Source: Thiobacillus denitrificans
GTDB lineage: Bacteria > Pseudomonadota > Gammaproteobacteria > Burkholderiales > Thiobacillaceae
Reading direction: 5' to 3'
Assembly (NCBI GenBank): GCA_020723405.1
Contig: DYIY01000003.1
Coordinates: 241,689 to 305,688 of the forward strand
Length of the DNA: 64,000 nucleotides
Positions 38,675 through 52,588 of this stretch are shown here, in pieces. The stretch's first letter is position 1, and the number at the start of each line of letters is the position of its first letter. The notes beneath the pieces are model-generated. The model was not told the origin of the DNA, ran no database searches, and was given only the letters and a program-made list of their open reading frames with translations. Both the position numbers and the translations under genes were made by a program.

Positions 38675-38678
<4 letters not shown>
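37722..38678 (+). CDS. PDC/Cache sensor domain-containing protein
   Basis: 318 residues without signal peptide or TM. Residues about 45-165 show a Cache/PDC-like pattern: [39 protein letters not shown] and [14 protein letters not shown]. The remaining 150 residues have no clear domain. Cache domains are normally extracytoplasmic, so a cytosolic copy is unusual. It is divergent from the receptor operon (147-bp gap) and its end overlaps the multi-PAS kinase by 4 nt. Start ATG at 37722 (MKSSWKQ); the upstream 35 codons look spurious. Confidence 0.72.
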
Positions 38679-43274
<4,596 letters not shown>

Positions 43275-43288
<14 letters not shown>

Positions 43289-44432
43289 AGCGCGAGGCCG
43301 TCTCCCTGAAGGCCGGGAAGCAGTCGAGCATGGCATCCACCACGTCCGGATCGAAATGGACGCCCCGGCCGGAGCGGATCTGCTCCCGGGCTTCCTCCAG
43401 GGAAATGGGGGATTTGTAGACGCGCTGGGCCGTGAGGGCGTCGAACACGTCGGCCAGGGCCATGATCCGGGCGGAAATGGGGATGGCCTCACCCGCCAGG
43501 CCGTCCGGATAGCCGCTGCCGTCCCAGCGTTCGTGGTGCCAGTGGGCGATCTCCTTGGCCAGGGCAAGAAACTCCACCGGCCGTTCGGCATCCCGCTCGG
43601 CCCGCTCGATGGCCTCGCTGCCCAGGCGGGCATGGGTGCGCATGATCCGCCATTCCATCTCGTCCAGGCGGCCGGGTTTCAGGAGGATGTGGTCGGGGAT
43701 GCCCACCTTGCCGATGTCGTGCAGCAGGGCCGACCGGGCCAGGGGGGCCACGCCGTGCAGGGCCAGGTAATCGGTGAAGCGGGGGTGGCTGCTGAGGGCC
43801 TGGGCCAGGATGTGCACGTAGCCCTGGGTCCGGCGCAGATGGTTGCCGGTCTCCGGATCCCGGGTTTCCGCCAGGTGGGCCAGGGCGTGGATGCTCACCT
43901 CCTGGATGAGCAGGTTTTCCCCCAGGCGCCGTTGCACTTCGTCCTCCAGCCAGGCCTTCTGGTTGCGCAGCAAATCCCCCGCCCGCTTCAGGGCCAGTTG
44001 GGCCCGCACCCGGGCCTGCACCACCCGGGGGCGCAGGGGCTTGGTGATGTAATCCGCCGCCCCCAGTTCCAGGCCCCGTTCCTCGTCCTCCTGATCGTCC
44101 ATGGCGGTGACGAAGATGACCGGGATGTCCCGGGTGTGGGGGTCGGCCTGGAGCCGGGCCAGGACTTCCCGGCCATCCATGCCGGGCATCATCACGTCCA
44201 GCAGGATCAGGTCGGGGCGGGGATGGCCCGCCGCCCGGCGCAGGGCCTGTTCGCCGCAATTGGCGGCCAGCACCCGATGCTCGGCGCGCAACAACTCCCC
44301 CAACAGCGACAGGTTCGCCGGGGCGTCATCCACCACCAGGACGGTGGCCCGATCCCCGGGGAAGGATGGCCCGGCTGCCGGAAGCAGCCGGGTGTCGCGG
44401 GGATGATTCATCGCGTCGCTCGTGTTGGGCAT
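43275..44432 (-). CDS. Response regulator with HD-GYP domain (c-di-GMP phosphodiesterase)
   Basis: 385 residues. Receiver domain (about 28-145; [19 protein letters not shown]) and HD-GYP domain (about 185-365) with [10 protein letters not shown] (His about 238), [14 protein letters not shown] (about 298) and [12 protein letters not shown]. The intact metal ligands and GYP support c-di-GMP hydrolysis. Start uncertain: ATG at 44432 or 44411, neither with a strong Shine-Dalgarno. Co-transcribed with the overlapping multi-PAS hybrid kinase and divergent from the TlpA-like gene. Confidence 0.9.
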
Positions 44433-44556
44433 CGGATAAGGATTATCGGCCTGGATTGCCATCCAGCGGAGAGTCCGGCGGGGCGGCTTGCCCCTCCGGG
44501 GATTACCCTCCATTCTTATACCCAGTAAAGCAGAAATTCACCCCTTGGAGAATGCC

Positions 44557-45405
44557 GTGGGATTGCCTAACTGCCGGAAGCGGGCCGCCCTGGCCGGCGG
44601 CCTGAGTTTGTTTGCCAGCCTGTGCAGCGCCGCAAACACCCCCCTGCCGGCCCTGGATGGGGCCGGCAGGGCCGGATTCGCCGACTATCTGGGGGCCGCG
44701 CCCCATCGGGCCTTCGCCATCGCCCCGGGGGGGACCTGGACCTGGCGGGCCGAGCAGGACAGTCCCGAGGCAGCCCTGGAGGCGGCCCTGGCCGATTGCC
44801 GGCGACGGGCCCGGAGCGCCTGCGTGGCCTATGCCATTGACGGCCAGTTGCTGTTCGACGCCCGGCAATGGGCCCGGGCCTGGCGGCCCTATGCCGATGG
44901 CTTGGCGGCCTCCCGGGCGGCGGAAGGCGTGGCACCGGGCATGCGCTTCCCCGACCTGGCCTACCGGGATGCCCAGGGTCGCGCCACCCGCCTGTCGGCG
45001 GGGCAGGGCCGGATCAGGGTGGTGCATTTCTGGGGTTCCTGGTGCCCGCCCTGTCAGCGGGAAATGCCCGAGCTGGCCCGCCTCCACGCCGAGCTGGGCG
45101 GGGAAAGCCAGTTGCAATTCCTGTTCATCCCCGTGCGGGAAGAAGCGAGCCGGGCCCGGGCCTGGCTCAAGCAACGGGGCTTGCGGGTGCCCCTGGCCGA
45201 TGCCGGCGGTCCGGCGGGGTTCCCTCTGGCCGATGGCCGGACCCTGCCCGATCGGAACCTGGCCCCGGTGTTTCCCACCACTTTCGTCCTGGACCGGCAC
45301 GGCCTGGTGCTGTTCGCCCACGCCGGGCCCGTGGCGGACTGGGCATCCCTGGCCCCCCTGCTGCGCGACGCCCTGGCCCATGCCCCGGGAGTCTCCGGGC
45401 GTTGA
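44557..45405 (+). CDS. TlpA-like thiol:disulfide oxidoreductase with N-terminal extra domain
   Basis: 282 residues. A signal peptide (about 1-25) is followed by a small domain (about 30-110; APHRAFAIAPGGTWTWRAEQ, ALADCRRRARSACVAYAID) with paired cysteines, and a C-terminal thioredoxin/TlpA domain with W-C163-P-P-C166 and cis-Pro in FPTTFVLD. Exported reductase or oxidase of protein thiols. GTG at 44557 is chosen for GGAG 8 nt upstream and because the signal peptide then starts cleanly. Next gene is the RquA-like methyltransferase, 88 bp downstream. Confidence 0.85.
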   Translation: MGLPNCRKRAALAGGLSLFASLCSAANTPLPALDGAGRAGFADYLGAAPHRAFAIAPGGTWTWRAEQDSPEAALEAALADCRRRARSACVAYAIDGQLLFDARQWARAWRPYADGLAASRAAEGVAPGMRFPDLAYRDAQGRATRLSAGQGRIRVVHFWGSWCPPCQREMPELARLHAELGGESQLQFLFIPVREEASRARAWLKQRGLRVPLADAGGPAGFPLADGRTLPDRNLAPVFPTTFVLDRHGLVLFAHAGPVADWASLAPLLRDALAHAPGVSGR

Positions 45406-45493
45406 TGCGCTGCACGAATGCTGGCATTGTCCAGCCTGCGGGTCCCGGGCCCGAGCACCAGCGAACCCGAATCGCCCGGCCCCACCCCAACCC

Positions 45494-46297
45494 ATGACCG
45501 AGTTTCTGACCCCCCTGCTGGCCGCCCTGACGGCCACCTTCCTGGCCGTTCCCCTGGTCTTCTTCATCGCCACCCGGGCATCCCTGGTGGTCTATTCCAT
45601 GGCCGGGCAGCCAGGCAACCGGCACATCTATTGGATATACCGCAGCCCCCTGCTCATCTGGCTGTTCGACCGGCAGTTCATCTCCTCCCTGATCCTGCTC
45701 TTCCAGTACCACCGTCTGGTGCGCCTGGTGCTGGGACCGGCCTGTGCCGACAAACAGGGCAAACGCATCCTCCAGGTGTCCTGCGTGTTCGGCGACTTCA
45801 CCCGCCGCCTGGCCGCCTGCTACCACCGCATCGGCCAGGTGTTCGTCTTCGACATCATGGCCAGCGAAGTGCGCCACGCCAGCCGCAAGCTGGCCGCCCA
45901 CCGGGTCCGGGAGGGCTGTGCCTTCTTCCAGGGCGACGCGGCCGCCATGCCCTTCCCGGCGGGCACCTTTGACTACGTGGTGAACTTCTTCCTCTTCCAT
46001 GAACTGCCCGGGGCCATGAAGGACCGGGTGTTCGCCGAATGCCTGCGGGTGCTCAAACCCGGCGGGGTGTTCGTCTACGGGGAGTTTCACAAACCGGAAT
46101 CCTCCCTGGCCACCCTCTGGGGCAACCTCTACTTCTGGATCTTCGAGCCCTATGCCCGGGAGATGTGGACCTGGTACCCGGCCGCCCACCTGGACCCGGC
46201 CATCTGGCGGGTGGAGCGGCGCACGGTGCTGGGGGGATACTTCCAGGTGGTGCGTCTGGAAAGGATGGGGGAGACCCTGCCCATGCCGGCGCTCTGA
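45494..46297 (+). CDS. rquA: RquA-like SAM-dependent methyltransferase (rhodoquinone biosynthesis)
   Basis: 267 residues. It has the RquA-type layout: YWIYRSPLLIWLFDRQF, then ILQVSCVFGDFTRRLA in place of the usual ExGxGxG motif I, FVFDIMASEVRHASRKL, the FDYVVNFFLFHELP stretch and CLRVLKPGG. RquA converts ubiquinone to rhodoquinone, a low-potential quinone used with fumarate reductase in low oxygen. The N-terminal 35 residues form a TM-like helix not usual in RquA; starting at the in-frame ATG at 45599 (MAGQPGNRHIYW) would give 232 residues, the normal size. Could alternatively be a UbiE-like methyltransferase of unknown substrate. Confidence 0.68.
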   Translation: MTEFLTPLLAALTATFLAVPLVFFIATRASLVVYSMAGQPGNRHIYWIYRSPLLIWLFDRQFISSLILLFQYHRLVRLVLGPACADKQGKRILQVSCVFGDFTRRLAACYHRIGQVFVFDIMASEVRHASRKLAAHRVREGCAFFQGDAAAMPFPAGTFDYVVNFFLFHELPGAMKDRVFAECLRVLKPGGVFVYGEFHKPESSLATLWGNLYFWIFEPYAREMWTWYPAAHLDPAIWRVERRTVLGGYFQVVRLERMGETLPMPAL

Positions 46298-46417
46298 CGC
46301 GGGGGGATTCGCCACAACCCCGGGCCCGTCGGTCGATAAACCCCGCTTCTGAGCCGATAAACTGGCTGTATACGGTAAAATCCCGGCCTTTCCGCATTCC
46401 CCCCGAGAGGACCCGCC

Positions 46418-47425
46418 ATGCACAACGGCACCACCCTGACCCAGTTCATCATCGAGGAACAACGCCACATCGCCAACGCTACCGGCGATTTCACCGCCCT
46501 GCTCAACGACCTGGTCACCGCCATCAAGGTCATTTCCAACGCGGTGAACAAGGGTGCCCTGATCGGCGTCATGGGCGCCCTGGATTCCCAGAACGTGCAG
46601 GGCGAGACCCAGAAGAAGCTGGACGTGATCACCAACGAGATCATGATCCGCACCAACGAATGGGCCGGCCACCTGGCGGGCATGGCTTCGGAGGAGATGG
46701 ACGAGGTCTATGCCATCCCCAACAAATATCCCCTGGGCAAGTACCTGCTGGTCTTCGATCCCCTGGATGGGTCCAGCAACGTGGACATCAACATCTCCGT
46801 GGGCACCATTTTTTCCATCCTGCGTGCACCCGTAGGCAACCGGGCAGCCTCCATGGAGGACTTCCTGCAACCCGGCGTGAAGCAGGTGTGTGCCGGCTAC
46901 GCCCTGTACGGTTCCTCCACCATGCTGGTCCTCACCACCGGCCACGGCGTCAACGGCTTCACCCTGGACCGTGAAGTGGGCGAGTTCATCCTCACCCACC
47001 CGGACATGAAGATCCCCGCCGACACCAAGGAATTTGCCATCAACGCCTCCAACCAGCGGTTCTGGGAACCGCCGGTGCAGCGCTACGTGGAAGAGTGCCT
47101 GCAAGGCAAGGAAGGCCCCCGGGGCCGGGATTTCAACATGCGCTGGGTGGCCTCCATGGTGGCCGAAGTGCACCGCATCCTCACCCGGGGCGGCATCTTC
47201 ATGTATCCCCGGGATACCAAGGATCCGGCCAAGCCGGGCAAGCTGCGCCTCCTCTACGAGGCCAACCCCATGAGCTTCATCGTCGAACAGGCCGGTGGCG
47301 TGTCCTCCACCGGCTATGAGCGCATCCTGGACATGCAGCCGGAAGGCCTGCACCAGCGGGTACCGGTCATCCTGGGCTCGAAGAACGAGGTGGAGGTGGT
47401 GCTGGGTTACCACCGGGAAGGCTGA
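46418..47425 (+). CDS. fbp: Class I fructose-1,6-bisphosphatase
   Basis: 335 residues. Hydrolyses fructose 1,6-bisphosphate in gluconeogenesis (and in the Calvin cycle where present). Metal/substrate motif [20 protein letters not shown], the N-terminal [15 protein letters not shown] and the C-terminal [19 protein letters not shown] are intact. Preceded by GAGAGG. Nothing nearby suggests a cbb operon, so a gluconeogenic role is likely. Ends 12 bp from the convergent HPr-rel-A locus. Confidence 0.97.
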   Translation: MHNGTTLTQFIIEEQRHIANATGDFTALLNDLVTAIKVISNAVNKGALIGVMGALDSQNVQGETQKKLDVITNEIMIRTNEWAGHLAGMASEEMDEVYAIPNKYPLGKYLLVFDPLDGSSNVDINISVGTIFSILRAPVGNRAASMEDFLQPGVKQVCAGYALYGSSTMLVLTTGHGVNGFTLDREVGEFILTHPDMKIPADTKEFAINASNQRFWEPPVQRYVEECLQGKEGPRGRDFNMRWVASMVAEVHRILTRGGIFMYPRDTKDPAKPGKLRLLYEANPMSFIVEQAGGVSSTGYERILDMQPEGLHQRVPVILGSKNEVEVVLGYHREG

Positions 47426-47437
47426 GCCACCCCGGCC

Positions 47438-48553
47438 TCAACCCTCCTGGCCGGCGTCCTTGCCCAGGCCGGGCTCCAGCTTGGGCAGCTTGGGCCGGGT
47501 GAAAGCCTTGCGCGTCAGGTGGGCAGCCAGCAGGAAAAAGGGCATGCGCAGCCAATGGGAGCGGACGTAGAGCAGCAGGGCAGCCGGATGGGTGCCCCAG
47601 TCCCGGCAACTGGCATGATGGGGGCGGAGCATCCGTCGGTAGCAGAAATCCTGGAGGGCCCTTACCGGCCCAGTGGGCGCAAAGGATGCCACGGCTTCCA
47701 CCACCCGCTCCGGTATGGGCGTATCCAACAGCATGCGCACGTACCGGATGGCGTAATAGAGAGGCCTCCCCAGTCCCAGAGCCCGGGCCCGGGGCGCCAG
47801 AGCCTCCCAGAAGCCCGGTGTCTGGCCGAAATGGCGGAATAAACCGTCCAGGTCGAACAGATCCCGCAGGCCATTGCCCAGTTCGCCCTCGTGGAACAGG
47901 TGGGTGGCGCTGTGCAACAACATGTCCACCGGGCGCAGCACGAACAGGCCAGGCTGGCCGTCCAGGGGGATGGCCGCCCCCAACAGGGCGGCGTTGTCCA
48001 CCTTCACCCGGGCGGTTTCAGGCAGGATGGCATGGTGCAGGTCGATGGTGGTGCCCCGGCTGATGTGGCGCATGGGCGGAATTTCATGCATCCAGCGCCG
48101 GTAGTAGCGCTGGTCGTATTCGTCGTGATGGCTGCCCTGCCAGCCGTGGATCATCAGACGGCTTTCCGCCTGGTCCAGCAGGGCCCGGGGCACCAGGACA
48201 TCCACGTCGGAGAAGGTGCGGCCGTGGGCGGCCGGCAGGCCGGCCATGACGTAGGCGGCCCCCTTGAGCAGGACCACCGGCTGGATGGCTTCCGCCAGGG
48301 CCAGGCGGATACAGTTCACTTCCCAGTGCATGGCCAGGTGCTGGCGTTCCACCATGAGCAGGGCGGAACGCAGGTGTTGGCGGGGGGCTTCCGGCACCCG
48401 TTCCAGCAGGCCGGCATCGTTCAGGACGTGGGCCAGGCGGGCCAGCAGATTGGCCCGGCGCCCCTGGCGGATGAGCAGATCCCAGGCGGGCTCCCCCAAA
48501 CCCAGGGTCCCGGCGGGGTCCAGCAGGGCGGCGACGATGGCATCCCGGGCCAT
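47438..48553 (-). CDS. Nucleotidyltransferase-fold protein of the HPr-rel-A locus
   Basis: 371 residues of the uncharacterised NTP_transf_5 type. LKGAAYVMAGLPAAHGRTFSDVDVLV contains the G-S/D-x-D nucleotidyltransferase acidic pair (SDVDVLV). Histidine-rich VHLHH-like segments (TIDLHHAIL, LLHSATHLFHEGEL) follow. It starts with ATG sharing a base with the HprK-like gene stop (TAATG), after GGAGGTGGGG. Members of this family often sit with HprK-like kinases and PqqD-like chaperones. The substrate is not known; protein or peptide nucleotidylation is possible. Confidence 0.85.
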   Translation of the reverse strand: MARDAIVAALLDPAGTLGLGEPAWDLLIRQGRRANLLARLAHVLNDAGLLERVPEAPRQHLRSALLMVERQHLAMHWEVNCIRLALAEAIQPVVLLKGAAYVMAGLPAAHGRTFSDVDVLVPRALLDQAESRLMIHGWQGSHHDEYDQRYYRRWMHEIPPMRHISRGTTIDLHHAILPETARVKVDNAALLGAAIPLDGQPGLFVLRPVDMLLHSATHLFHEGELGNGLRDLFDLDGLFRHFGQTPGFWEALAPRARALGLGRPLYYAIRYVRMLLDTPIPERVVEAVASFAPTGPVRALQDFCYRRMLRPHHASCRDWGTHPAALLLYVRSHWLRMPFFLLAAHLTRKAFTRPKLPKLEPGLGKDAGQEG

Positions 48554-49470
48554 TACCCCACCTCCCCCGCCAGCAAAGCCTGAAAAGCCTGGTCCGCATC
48601 GTCGAGGCGGCTGTAGGTGAATTCCAGGCAGTGGCACTGCTCCACCAGCCGGCCGATGGCCTGGAAGCCGACGGCGCCCTGGATGTCATAGTTGAAGGAT
48701 TGCTCGGCCAGCAGCATGAAGGTGCGGGCCTTGCCCTGGTGGGCCATGGACGGAGCTGCGTCCCGCTGGTAACGGGGCAGGACGATCCACGCCGGCCGGG
48801 CGGCCTCCCGCCTCCGGGCTACGCTGTCCGCAGGGGGGCGCATGAGGCAGACCGTGCCCTTGCTGGTGTCTGGCATGGGCGCGGTCATGACCACGTCGGG
48901 GGCGTAGGCGCGGATGACCTCGATGGAGGCGTTCTTCAGGTTCACCGGCCTGGCCATCCCATGGATGAGGCCGCTTTCCATGTCGTAGAGGCCCAGTTCG
49001 TCGGAGAGCAGCCGCCATCCCCGCTGGATCAGTCCGGAGCAGAGGGTGCTCTTGCCCGAGCCGGGTGGCGCGGGCAGCACCACGGCCCGCCCGCCCTTCT
49101 CGATGACGGCGGCATGGATGATGAGGAATTGATGGCTGTGGGCCGCCACGCACCAGTTGAGCCCCCACTCAAGCATGGCAAAAGCCTGGTGCAAAGGGAG
49201 TGGAATGAAAGAGGGGCGGCCGTCGAAATGAAAACGTGCCTGGGGTTTGATCCAGTGGCGTGGCCCCCGCTCCCGGGTGACCGCCACGTGGAAGTCGGCG
49301 AAACGATCCGCTGGCAGGACTTCAAAGCCCTGGTACATGCTGGCAAGGTCGTTTGCCAGCCCGGGAATGTCGGAGCGCAACCGGGCCACGAAAGGGTGGA
49401 TGTCCAGCAGCAGTTCGCCGCGCTGGAGGCGATCGTCAAGCTCCGCCGCAGGCAGGGCAGAAATGATCAA
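48553..49470 (-). CDS. HprK-related kinase A
   Basis: 305 residues. C-terminal kinase core resembling HPr(Ser) kinase with a Walker A loop at about 135-142 (APPGSGKSTL) and WRLLSDELGLYD (the HprK catalytic D-D pair reads D-E). The N-terminal part (DIHPFVARLRSDIPGLANDL) is characteristic of the HprK-related kinase A family. No HPr or PTS gene is nearby, so the target is not HPr. Start TTG at 49470 is supported by its TTGA overlap with the PqqD-like gene and by family N-terminal fit. Its likely client is the exported Cys protein encoded two genes upstream. Confidence 0.88.
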   Translation of the reverse strand: MIISALPAAELDDRLQRGELLLDIHPFVARLRSDIPGLANDLASMYQGFEVLPADRFADFHVAVTRERGPRHWIKPQARFHFDGRPSFIPLPLHQAFAMLEWGLNWCVAAHSHQFLIIHAAVIEKGGRAVVLPAPPGSGKSTLCSGLIQRGWRLLSDELGLYDMESGLIHGMARPVNLKNASIEVIRAYAPDVVMTAPMPDTSKGTVCLMRPPADSVARRREAARPAWIVLPRYQRDAAPSMAHQGKARTFMLLAEQSFNYDIQGAVGFQAIGRLVEQCHCLEFTYSRLDDADQAFQALLAGEVG

Positions 49471-49748
49471 GAGGAAAGGGAAGAGACGAGATGGAGGTCC
49501 CGCAACTGTAGCAAAGACGCTTCGATGTAATCCATGGCCCTGGGCCTGTCTTCCTCGGCGATGGTGTCTTCCAAGGCGCGATACATCGCCTCGCTTGAGG
49601 CAGGTGCGGCCTGAAGGGCCAGCAACAGTTGGGCCTGGAGGAGGGGTAACAAATGGGTGTCACCGCTGGGACGATGGTAGACGACGGCTTCGTCAGTATC
49701 CTCCCAGGCCAGGAATTCCAGTGCGCCCGAGGCTGCGCACCACTCCAT
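49467..49748 (-). CDS. PqqD family peptide chaperone of the HPr-rel-A system
   Basis: 93 residues of the small winged-helix PqqD/RRE fold: a β-rich start (LEFLAWEDTDEAVVYHRPSGDTHLL) and then helices. PqqD-like domains bind leader peptides and present them to modifying enzymes in RiPP pathways. ATG at 49748 shares a base with the upstream stop (TGATG). Its place between a Tat-like precursor gene and a kinase gene suggests it delivers the precursor to the kinase or nucleotidyltransferase. Confidence 0.85.
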   Translation of the reverse strand: MEWCAASGALEFLAWEDTDEAVVYHRPSGDTHLLPLLQAQLLLALQAAPASSEAMYRALEDTIAEEDRPRAMDYIEASLLQLRDLHLVSSLSS

Positions 49749-50443
49749 CAAGGACGAGTGAACCAGTTGTTGTTCAGGTAGGAAACGATGTCGGCTTCAA
49801 CCCAGGTCACGCCGCCCAGGCCCGGGGGGGTATAGAGGCCGGTGGCCATCTTTTTCAACTCATCCATGCTGGTGCAGTTGTCCATCTCGTTCTTGGAGGC
49901 GAGGAGAAGGTAATTCAACTGGGAACAGATGATGTATTTCTGGAAGTTGGTGCCGGAGGTCAACACGGTCTTGACCGTTGCCGTGTCGCTGAGGCCGGAG
50001 GGGCGGGCAATGGGCACCACGGAGAACAGCTTGGAGACGGTGATCATGTCCCAGGATGTGCCCGACTGGCTGAGGTTGCAACTGGTGTTCTTCAGGCAGG
50101 GGTAGGTCGCATAGAGCTTGGTCCAGGGTTTGTCGCTGTACCCGACCGCGCTCCTCTTGGTGTTGTCACGCCAGTTGGTGATGGTCCACGTCTCGTCCAC
50201 ATAAGATGCATGGCCGGGGTTGTTGATCAGGCTGGTGTTGGGATTGATCTGTTCGGAGCCCCAGGCTGAGGGGGATTTGCAGTGCCAGGCCAGGACGGGT
50301 TTGCTGGCCAGGGTCATGATCACGGGCACGGCCGTTGCGCCGATCTTGATCAGTCGGCGGCGGCCCTGGGCCACGTTCTGGTCTTGGCCGGTTGCGTCGG
50401 AGGCCAGCGCGTTTTGCTTGGGATGGCTGTCTTTATCGGTCAT
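49748..50443 (-). CDS. Tat-like exported cysteine-containing protein, candidate client of the HPr-rel-A system
   Basis: 231 residues. A hydrophilic leader is followed by Arg28-30 and a hydrophobic stretch (RRRLIKIGATAVPVIMTLAS), resembling a twin-arginine signal, then WHCKSPSAW with Cys55 right after the probable cleavage site (SKPVLA). Five cysteines in all. The rest has no domain I recognise. GGAG lies 8 nt before the ATG at 50443. It is the first gene of a four-gene coupled operon that also encodes a PqqD-like chaperone, a kinase and a nucleotidyltransferase, so it is the natural candidate substrate. A sigma-54-type promoter lies about 80 nt upstream. Confidence 0.78.
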   Translation of the reverse strand: MTDKDSHPKQNALASDATGQDQNVAQGRRRLIKIGATAVPVIMTLASKPVLAWHCKSPSAWGSEQINPNTSLINNPGHASYVDETWTITNWRDNTKRSAVGYSDKPWTKLYATYPCLKNTSCNLSQSGTSWDMITVSKLFSVVPIARPSGLSDTATVKTVLTSGTNFQKYIICSQLNYLLLASKNEMDNCTSMDELKKMATGLYTPPGLGGVTWVEADIVSYLNNNWFTRP

Positions 50444-50533
50444 GACGTACTCCAATATTGGTGCTCTGGCGAACCCGGCGGTGACTGGCTATCTGGTCGG
50501 TGGGTTTGGCACAGAAAGAGATGCCGGATTAAA

Positions 50534-50549
50534 AGCAAGAAGCGCGCCA
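50534..50549 (-). promoter_or_regulatory. Sigma-54 promoter of the HPr-rel-A operon
   Basis: On the minus strand the sequence reads TGGCGCGCTTCTTGCT. It differs from the consensus TGGCACG-N4-TTGCW at one position and keeps the GG/GC spacing of ten bases. Predicted start near 50523, giving a leader of about 80 nt. Confidence 0.65.
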
Positions 50550-50611
50550 CAATGGGTTATGCGCTGCAACTCATTGTATTTTAATGTCCGTGGCAAGCGG
50601 ATGACAGGGTC

Positions 50612-51502
50612 TTAAGTGTGTATCCGGGTGTGTTGTAAAGATTCTCGACAGCCCTTGAAAGGTCTGCAACCCAGACTGACCCGGGGGAGACCCGCCAGGT
50701 CGGCCAAAGTGCTGACTTTTCGGAAATTCTGTTGATTTAACAACACGCGGCAGGCGTCGCCCTGGTGGCAACCGTGTTCCAGCATCAACCAGCCCTCCTC
50801 TGTCAGGTGATCGGCCGCGCCCTCGATCAACCTGCTCAGATCATCCAGGCCTTCGGGTCCGGATGCCAGGGCGGATCGGGGCTCGTGGCGCAGGTCGCCT
50901 TGAAGCAAGTGGGAATCGGCTGCGGCCACGTAGGGCGGGTTGGAGACGATGAGGTCGAAGGCCTGGCCTTCCAGGCCGGCGAACCAGTCCCCTTCCTGGA
51001 ATCTGACCCGGGCCCCCAGGCGCCGGGCGTTGTCCCGGGCCACCACCAGGGCCGCCGGGCTGCGTTCCACGGCCCATACGTCCCAATCGGGCCGGGCCAG
51101 GGCCAGGGAAATGGCGATGCAGCCACTGCCGGTGCCCAGGTCCAGGGCTCGGGTGGGGCCCTGTGTCGGGCCCCGTTCCAGGGCGGCTTCCACCAGTCGT
51201 TCGGTGTCCGGGCGGGGAATCAGCACGTCCCGGGTGACCCGGAACAGGTGGCCGTGGAATTCCCGCTCTTCCAGGATGTAGGCCACCGGTTCGCCGGCTT
51301 CCCGGCGGGCCACCAGGGTTTCCAGGGCGGCAGCCTGGGCGGGGCGCAGTTCATCCCGGTCATGGCCCAGCAGCCAGGCGGGCGCCACCTCCAGAGCCCG
51401 GGCCGCCAACACCCGGGCTTCCAGGCGGGCCTCCCGGCGTTCCAGTTGCAACGCGGCCTCGATGCGGCGGGCGGCCCCTTCCAGCATCTCGGCGACGGTC
51501 AC
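50612..51502 (-). CDS. prmC: Peptide chain release factor N5-glutamine methyltransferase
   Basis: 296 residues. Methylates the GGQ glutamine of release factors. Motif [20 protein letters not shown] and the NPPY signature ([10 protein letters not shown]) are intact, with the N-terminal helical domain (about 1-80). The GTG at 51502 overlaps the prfA stop by GTGA; an in-frame ATG lies at 51487. Part of hemA-prfA-prmC. 168 bp separate it from the HPr-rel-A operon on the same strand. Confidence 0.95.
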   Translation of the reverse strand: MTVAEMLEGAARRIEAALQLERREARLEARVLAARALEVAPAWLLGHDRDELRPAQAAALETLVARREAGEPVAYILEEREFHGHLFRVTRDVLIPRPDTERLVEAALERGPTQGPTRALDLGTGSGCIAISLALARPDWDVWAVERSPAALVVARDNARRLGARVRFQEGDWFAGLEGQAFDLIVSNPPYVAAADSHLLQGDLRHEPRSALASGPEGLDDLSRLIEGAADHLTEEGWLMLEHGCHQGDACRVLLNQQNFRKVSTLADLAGLPRVSLGCRPFKGCRESLQHTRIHT

Positions 51503-52581
51503 GATTCCCCCGCCAGGGCGGCCAGTTGTTCCGCCTGGTGTTCGGCGGTGAGGGCGGCGACAAGCTCGTCCAGGTCCCCTTCCATCACCTGGCCCAGCTT
51601 GTAGAGGGTGAGGTTGATGCGGTGGTCGGTGACCCGGCCCTGGGGGAAGTTGTAGGTGCGGATGCGGTCCGAGCGGTCGCCGCTGCCGATCAGGCTCTTG
51701 CGTGTGCTGGCTTCCCTGGCCTGCTGTTCCCGGTCGCGCATGTCCTTCAGCCGGGCCGCCAGCACCGACAGGGCCTGGGCCTTGTTGCGGTGCTGGGAGC
51801 GGTCGTCCTGGCATTCCACCACCAGGCCCGTGGGCAGGTGGGTGACCCGCACTGCCGAGTCGGTCTTGTTGATGTGCTGGCCGCCGGCACCGGAAGCCCG
51901 GAAGGTGTCGATGCGCAGGTCGGCGGGGTTGATGTCGATCTCGCCGCCCTCCAGGGCCTCGGGCATCACCGCCACGGTGCAGGCGGAGGTGTGGATGCGT
52001 CCCTGGGCCTCGGTTTCCGGCACCCGCTGGACCCGGTGGCCGCCCGACTCGAACTTGAGTTTCGAATAGGCCCCCTGGCCCACCACGCGGACGATGGCTT
52101 CCTTGTAGCCGCCCACCTCGCCGGGGCTTTCCGACACCACCTCCACCTTCCAGCCCTGGCGCTCGGCGTAGCGCACGTACATGCGCAGCAGGTCGCCGGC
52201 GAACAGGGCCGACTCGTTGCCGCCGGTGCCGGCGCGGATTTCCAGGAACAGGTTGCGGGCGTCGTTGGGGTCCTTCGGCAAGAGGAGGATCTGGAGCTCT
52301 CCGTCCAGGGTGTCCAGGCGTGCCCTGGCTGCCTCAATCTCCTCCTGGGCGAAGTCCTTCATCTCAGGGTCGGCCAGCAGGCCCTCGGCCGTGGCCAGGT
52401 CCGCGCTGGCCTGCTGCCAAGCCCCGTAGTGGGCCACCACGGGACCGATGTCGGCGTGCTCCTGACTCAGCCGGCGGAACTGGTCCAGGTCCGCCGTGGC
52501 CCCCGGATCGGCCAGCAGGCGGTCCAGTTCCTCCCGGCGCAGGGCAAGCTGGAGGAGTTTGGCTTGGAGGGAGGGTTTCAT
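51499..52581 (-). CDS. prfA: Peptide chain release factor 1
   Basis: 360 residues. Recognises [21 protein letters not shown] carries the universally conserved GGQ. The stop-codon reading loop lies in the middle ([21 protein letters not shown] precedes GGQ) and [20 protein letters not shown] follows. ATG at 52581. A 92-nt inverted repeat separates it from hemA. Confidence 0.97.
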   Translation of the reverse strand: MKPSLQAKLLQLALRREELDRLLADPGATADLDQFRRLSQEHADIGPVVAHYGAWQQASADLATAEGLLADPEMKDFAQEEIEAARARLDTLDGELQILLLPKDPNDARNLFLEIRAGTGGNESALFAGDLLRMYVRYAERQGWKVEVVSESPGEVGGYKEAIVRVVGQGAYSKLKFESGGHRVQRVPETEAQGRIHTSACTVAVMPEALEGGEIDINPADLRIDTFRASGAGGQHINKTDSAVRVTHLPTGLVVECQDDRSQHRNKAQALSVLAARLKDMRDREQQAREASTRKSLIGSGDRSDRIRTYNFPQGRVTDHRINLTLYKLGQVMEGDLDELVAALTAEHQAEQLAALAGES

Positions 52582-52588
52582 GAATGGA

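Noticed and set aside
46337..46360. TAAA...GCCGATAA resembling a flagellar sigma-28 promoter before fbp
   Set aside because: GCCGATAA is perfect, but the gap to TAAA is 12 nt instead of 15, and fbp has no motility link.
50510..50530. TGGCACAG-type half site on the plus strand near the HPr-rel-A promoter
   Set aside because: Lacks TTGC at the correct distance and points away from any gene start.
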